A stretch of 64,000 nt of DNA from the NCBI RefSeq assembly GCF_014397785.1, contig NZ_VZQQ01000024.1, forward strand, positions 1-64,000. Reading direction: 5' to 3'. The position numbers and the translations under genes are program-made. The notes beneath the pieces are model-generated. The model had not been told where the DNA came from. It saw only the letters and a program-made list of their open reading frames with translations, and did no database searches. Source of the DNA: Paraburkholderia podalyriae (GTDB taxonomy: Bacteria > Pseudomonadota > Gammaproteobacteria > Burkholderiales > Burkholderiaceae). Positions 60,211 to 64,000 of this stretch are shown here, piece after piece (within the stretch, counting starts at the first letter, position 1; every line of letters starts with the position of its first letter).

Positions 60211-60543
60211 CATGGCCACACACGAGCACCCGCCTCGCTGCCGCGATTTCGAACATCAATGTATCCGACCTGATTGGTAACGCGGCACACGGGCTGTTTA
60301 TCGACGATGGATCAAGCTCATATCCGTGGGCTGGTTACCGCATTTCATCTTTCCGTCACGGGGCTTCCTCGGTCTAAAAAACGGAGACGCCGCGTTCGCG
60401 CGTAAGTCGTCCGAGCGTGGATTGAGCCTGGATTCGATGATCGGCATTGCGTGGCTTCTCCTGTGTGGATCGGAGAATCGGAGTCGGCGTCTTAGCGCTT
60501 ACTGCGATCCCATGCCGCTTTTTGAAAGTTGGCGCTTCAACTC
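60211..60543. other. Unassigned gap
   Basis: About 330 bases between the NTF2 remnant and the ivd-like pseudogene. Frames on both strands are short and unlike known proteins. No repeat or terminator was recognised. Confidence 0.35.
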
Positions 60544-61395
60544 TTACGCAGTCTCGGCAAACAGCTCCCGGCCAATCAGCATGCGGCGGATTTCGCTCGT
60601 GCCCGCGCCGATCTCATACAGCTTCGCATCGCGCCACAAGCGCCCGACCGGATATTCGTTGATATAACCGCTACCGCCAAGAATCTGAATCGCCTCGCAC
60701 GCCATCCACGTGGCTTTTTCGGCCGTGTACAGAATCACGCCCGCGCAATCCTTGCGAACCTGGCGCACATGTTCCGTGCCGAGCGTGTCCAGTTGACGGC
60801 CGACCGCGTAGAGATACGCACGGCACGCCTGCAACGTGGTGTAGAGATCGGCAACCTTGCCTTGAATCAGCTGGAATTCGCCGATCGACTGATCGAACTG
60901 CTTGCGGTCGTGAATGTACGGCACCACCGCGTCCATCACCGCGACCATGATGCCGGTGGGGCCGCCGGCGAGCACCGCGCGCTCGTAGTCGAGGCCGCTC
61001 ATCAATACTTTCACACTGCCGTTCAATTGCCCGGGAATGTTCTCCTGCGGCACTTCCACGTCCTGGAACACGAGCTCGCCCGTGTGCGAGCCGCGCATGC
61101 CGAGCTTCTGCGCAACCGAGAATCCCTTCATGCCTTTTTCAACGATAAAACGCGGTAATGCCACGCGAATTCGCTTCGACATCGGTCTTCGCGTAGACGA
61201 CCAGCGTGTCGCAGTCCGGGCCGTTGGTAATCCACATCTTCGTGCCGTTGAGCACATAGCGGTCGCCCTTCTTGTCGGCGCGAAGCTTCACATCCGAGCC
61301 CGCATTCGGCTCGCTGCAGCGAATCCCGCGATGCTGTCACGCAGCATTTCGATTTCTTCGCCGAGTGTAAAGGCAAGCCCCTGAATCCGACTCAT
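60544..61395 (-). pseudogene. ivd: Isovaleryl-CoA dehydrogenase with internal deletion and frameshift
   Basis: The start MSRIQGLAFTLGEEIEMLRD is followed within 10 residues by SEPNAGSDVKLRADKKGDRY in another frame, so about 100 residues (including the YGGAG..H-S-N-L-C region) are gone. The middle runs LNGTKMWITNGPDCDTLVVY to RGITAF. There an extra T shifts the frame before FIVEKGMKGFSVAQKLGMRG, and the C-terminus continues intact (DYERAVLAGGPTGIM, the catalytic-Glu region, and EIGAGTSEIRRMLIGRELFA). An intact enzyme oxidises isovaleryl-CoA in leucine catabolism. This copy cannot fold normally. Confidence 0.82.
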
Positions 61396-61474
61396 AACAT
61401 GTCTCCAACCTAGAATATTTTCAAGCATGCCGCCGCCGGCATGCGAGTCTGCTTGGCTAGTTCCGTTCTCAGGA

Positions 61475-64000
61475 TCAGGCCGCCTCCGTGCTCAGCCCTG
61501 AACGTCGGGCCGCGTCGCTCGACTTAAGGGCAAGTGCCTTCGCGATCACGGAGGCGGCGTGGCGTTCCTTTACGTGGCCGAAACCCCTTACTGTCTGCGG
61601 CAGCCTTGCTAACTCCAATGCGGTCTTCAGTCCATCGGTCTCGAGAGATGTCGCCACTTCGCGCATGAGTTCCTCGAACTCGGCGATGGCAGCACGCTCT
61701 CGTCGGCGCTCGGTCGTATATCCGAAAGGGTCTATCGGTGTGCCTCTGAGACACCTCGCTTTGGCAAGTACTTTGAACACTGTCAGCATCCAGGGGCCGT
61801 ACTGCCTTTTCACGAGATGACCTTTGCTATCTTTTCTCGCCAGTAAAGGCGGCGCCAGATGGAACTTCAGCTTGAAATCGCCTTCAAACTGGTGTTTCAG
61901 CCGCACGAGAAAATCTGTCGCCGTGTAAAGTCGTGCCACTTCGTATTCGTCCTTGTAAGCCATCAGCTTGTAGAGGCTTATCGCTACTTCACGGGAGAAG
62001 CTATCTCCATGCAGGCGGTTAGCTTCCAGCGCAGCAATCTCACCGACGAACCGCTCATAGCGACGCGCGTAACGCGCGTTCTGATAGGCCGTGAGCCGAG
62101 CCGTTCGATCGGAGATAATGTTTTCTAGCGTTTGCCGCCGAGGAGGCATTGCCACCGCAATGGCCTTCTCCGACCCGGCCACAGCACGCGTGGAGGCAAG
62201 ATTGAGAGCAGCTTGGCGTCCCCAGGAAAACGCCGCCTTGTTCATTGCGACTGCAGCGCCGTTCAGTTCGATTGCCTGCAGCAGCGAGCTCTCGGCAAGC
62301 GGAATGAGACCTTTCTGCCAGGCATACCCAAGCATGAATACATTTGTCGCGACCGCATCGCCCATGAGTGCCGTCGCAATGCGGGATGCCTCTATCGCAT
62401 CGACAGACAGCGTATGGCCCTTGACTTGCCCAAGCAGCCCGTCCGGCGCGGCCTGCCACTGCGGATCCCGTGCAAAGCTGCCGGTCGGTGCGACGTCCAT
62501 ATTCATGATCGCGACTGTGCGGTCCGGATTGCTCAAGGTCAAGGCGTCCCTACCGGCCGCTACCATCATGTCGCATCCAAGAATTAGATCAGCTTCGCGC
62601 CCCGCCACGCGGGCAGCATGCAGCTCGTCCGGAGTCGAGGCAATGCGCACATGCGACATGACAGCACCACCCTTCTGCGCCATACCGGCCATGTCGAGGA
62701 CAAGCACACCTTTGCCCTCAATGTGCGCGGCCATCCCCATCAAGGCGCCAACTGTGATCACACCGGTGCCTCCGACGCCAGTCACAACTATGTTGTAAGG
62801 ACGAGTCCACTGAGCGATTTCTGGCTGCGGCAGATCCGTTGGAACGGCCAGTTCGGCCTTCTTTGCCTTGCGCAGTCGTCCTCCCTCCACCGTAACGAAG
62901 CTGGGACAGAATCCCTTGACGCAGGACAGGTCCTTGTTGCAGGAGTTCTGGTCAATCGTTCGCTTACGTCCTAGCTCGGTCTCGATAGGCATGATCGATA
63001 CGCAGTTCGACTGAACGCCGCAATCTCCGCAACCCTCACACACCTCTTCGTTGATTACGACCCGTCGAGCAGGATCCACCAGTTTCTTTTGTTTTCTTCT
63101 GCGTCTCTTTTCTGCCGCACATGTTTGCGCGTACACTATGACGGTTACTCCCTCAACTTCACGAAGCTCGCGCTGCAGCACGTCCATGCTGTCCCGGTGA
63201 AGTACGCGGGTTCCCCTGGGGAGCGCGGCCCCAGCAAATTGCTCCGGCTCGTCGCTTACAAGGTGCACCTCCTTCACGCCCTCCGCAGCCACCTGACAAA
63301 CTATCTGAAGAACGGTGGGGCTGCCCTCCACAGGTTGACCACCGGTCATTGCGACCGCGTCGTTATAGAGGATCTTGTAGGTAATGTTGATACCTGCAGC
63401 CACCGCCGCCCGGATCGCCAGCGATCCGGAATGCATGTACGTTCCGTCACCAAGGTTCGCAAAAATATGGCGCGTCGACGTGAACGGGGCCTGACCGATC
63501 CACGTGGCGCCCTCCCCCCCCATCTGAGTGAACGTCTCAGTACTTCGGTCCATCCACATTGCCATGAAATGGCAACCGATTCCGGCAACTGCACGACTAC
63601 CTTCTGGGACCTTCGTAGAAGTGTTGTGAGGACATCCGGAGCAAAAGTGAGGCACGCGCTGGGGAAGCGACGGGTCAAATTTCAGACCAACCACATTCGA
63701 GCTGTCGCGCACGAGGTAGGCCCGCACGCCGGGCGGCAACTCACTGTCCTTGAAAAGACGTGACAGGCGAGCAGCAATCGTTGCAGCGATTGTTGAAGCA
63801 TTCAGTTCGCCATTGGGTGAAAGCAGGATTCCGGCTTTCGGTACCTGCACCCACTCCCCGGTTTCACTGTACTTGCCAACGACTCGCGGCCGCGAATATA
63901 TCGGCTCGTTATACAGTTGCTCTTTGATCTGATATTCAATGATCTGCCGCTTCTCCTCGACGACCAGAATCTCCGAGAGTCCTTGTGCAAAGTGGCGTAC
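61475..64000 (-). CDS. Indolepyruvate:ferredoxin oxidoreductase, fused (5' end outside window)
   Basis: An 841-residue visible part of a ~1190-residue fused 2-oxo-acid:ferredoxin oxidoreductase; the frame is open to the window edge. The visible part begins in the alpha-like region, followed by the TPP-binding segment (FCSGCPHNTSTKVPEGSRAV, GDGTYMHSGSLAIRAAVAAG). A ferredoxin-like cluster region (CEGCGDCGVQSNC, SCNKDLSCVKGFCPSF) comes next, then the gamma domain (VVTGVGGTGVITVGALMGMA, GMAQKGGAVMSHVRI) and a long helical C-terminal domain (DFLVRLKHQFEGDFKLKFHL). It converts aryl pyruvates to aryl-acetyl-CoA during aromatic amino acid breakdown. It appears intact within the window. Confidence 0.88.
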   Translation of the reverse strand, partial: VRHFAQGLSEILVVEEKRQIIEYQIKEQLYNEPIYSRPRVVGKYSETGEWVQVPKAGILLSPNGELNASTIAATIAARLSRLFKDSELPPGVRAYLVRDSSNVVGLKFDPSLPQRVPHFCSGCPHNTSTKVPEGSRAVAGIGCHFMAMWMDRSTETFTQMGGEGATWIGQAPFTSTRHIFANLGDGTYMHSGSLAIRAAVAAGINITYKILYNDAVAMTGGQPVEGSPTVLQIVCQVAAEGVKEVHLVSDEPEQFAGAALPRGTRVLHRDSMDVLQRELREVEGVTVIVYAQTCAAEKRRRRKQKKLVDPARRVVINEEVCEGCGDCGVQSNCVSIMPIETELGRKRTIDQNSCNKDLSCVKGFCPSFVTVEGGRLRKAKKAELAVPTDLPQPEIAQWTRPYNIVVTGVGGTGVITVGALMGMAAHIEGKGVLVLDMAGMAQKGGAVMSHVRIASTPDELHAARVAGREADLILGCDMMVAAGRDALTLSNPDRTVAIMNMDVAPTGSFARDPQWQAAPDGLLGQVKGHTLSVDAIEASRIATALMGDAVATNVFMLGYAWQKGLIPLAESSLLQAIELNGAAVAMNKAAFSWGRQAALNLASTRAVAGSEKAIAVAMPPRRQTLENIISDRTARLTAYQNARYARRYERFVGEIAALEANRLHGDSFSREVAISLYKLMAYKDEYEVARLYTATDFLVRLKHQFEGDFKLKFHLAPPLLARKDSKGHLVKRQYGPWMLTVFKVLAKARCLRGTPIDPFGYTTERRRERAAIAEFEELMREVATSLETDGLKTALELARLPQTVRGFGHVKERHAASVIAKALALKSSDAARRSGLSTEAA

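Noticed and set aside
1..64000. CRISPR arrays, prophage genes, toxin-antitoxin or restriction systems
   Set aside because: I looked for spaced direct repeats and typical defence or phage protein motifs and found none.

Overview
The window looks like a piece of a Burkholderiaceae genome, probably a Paraburkholderia/Caballeronia-type secondary replicon. The evidence is the GC-rich coding, three Gram-negative porins whose mature ends read AQSSVTLYG, many MFS carriers and FAD oxidases, and almost no housekeeping genes. It is a chain of small catabolic and uptake modules separated by decayed insertion sequences and gene fragments. I see no rRNA, tRNA, CRISPR array, phage block or replication origin.

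Layout. 0-5 kb: an asd fragment, an MFS carrier, a COG4280-type membrane protein with a small partner, and porin 1. 4.5-10.7 kb: a phosphonate-type ABC transporter (phnC-phnD-phnE), partly duplicated, behind an FAD amine/amino-acid oxidase, with a divergent PhnF-like GntR regulator. 10.7-14.7 kb: remnants of a 2-oxo-acid dehydrogenase, an ArgP-like LysR regulator, an EAL-domain protein and a small conserved protein. 14.7-22.6 kb: a minus-strand chain (LysR, nitroreductase, cupin, aldehyde dehydrogenase, DUF1338/HglS-like 2-oxoadipate dioxygenase, D-2-hydroxyglutarate dehydrogenase) that fits the end of the D-lysine/2-aminoadipate route. 22.8-28 kb: a two-component flavin monooxygenase, a divergent MHS-type carrier and an FAD oxidase, then an IS5 scar. 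28.6-36.7 kb: a frameshifted puuD-like gene, porin 2, an M20 amidohydrolase with its carrier, an IS3 scar and a GlpD-like oxidase. 37.7-45.1 kb: an AtzG-sized small protein, an amidase and a complete dipeptide-type ABC transporter. 45.1-48.1 kb: a graveyard of IS630, IS110, LysR, ArgP and solute-binding-protein fragments. 48.1-59.9 kb: a sugar-acid catabolic locus. 60-64 kb: a ruined isovaleryl-CoA dehydrogenase gene and a large indolepyruvate:ferredoxin oxidoreductase that runs off the window end.

Two regulatory patterns tie units together. First, a 17-bp palindrome (GTTCCA-N5-TGGAAC) occurs four times, only in the sugar-acid locus: before the porin/MFS unit, before the dehydratase/KGSA-dehydrogenase operon, on the ribosome-binding site of the IclR-SMP30 gene, and before the RraA-like gene. 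It is therefore the likely operator of that fused regulator. Second, a conserved element of about 45-60 bp lies upstream of three separate units: the flavin monooxygenase, the GlpD-like oxidase and the amidase/ABC cluster. In each case it points at the gene, which suggests one shared regulon, possibly sulfur or nitrogen starvation.

The most promising 'system' is the sugar-acid locus with its regulator fused to a lactonase-like sensor domain. Next are the amidase/small-subunit/ABC cluster under the shared element, and the phosphonate uptake plus FAD-oxidase cassette.
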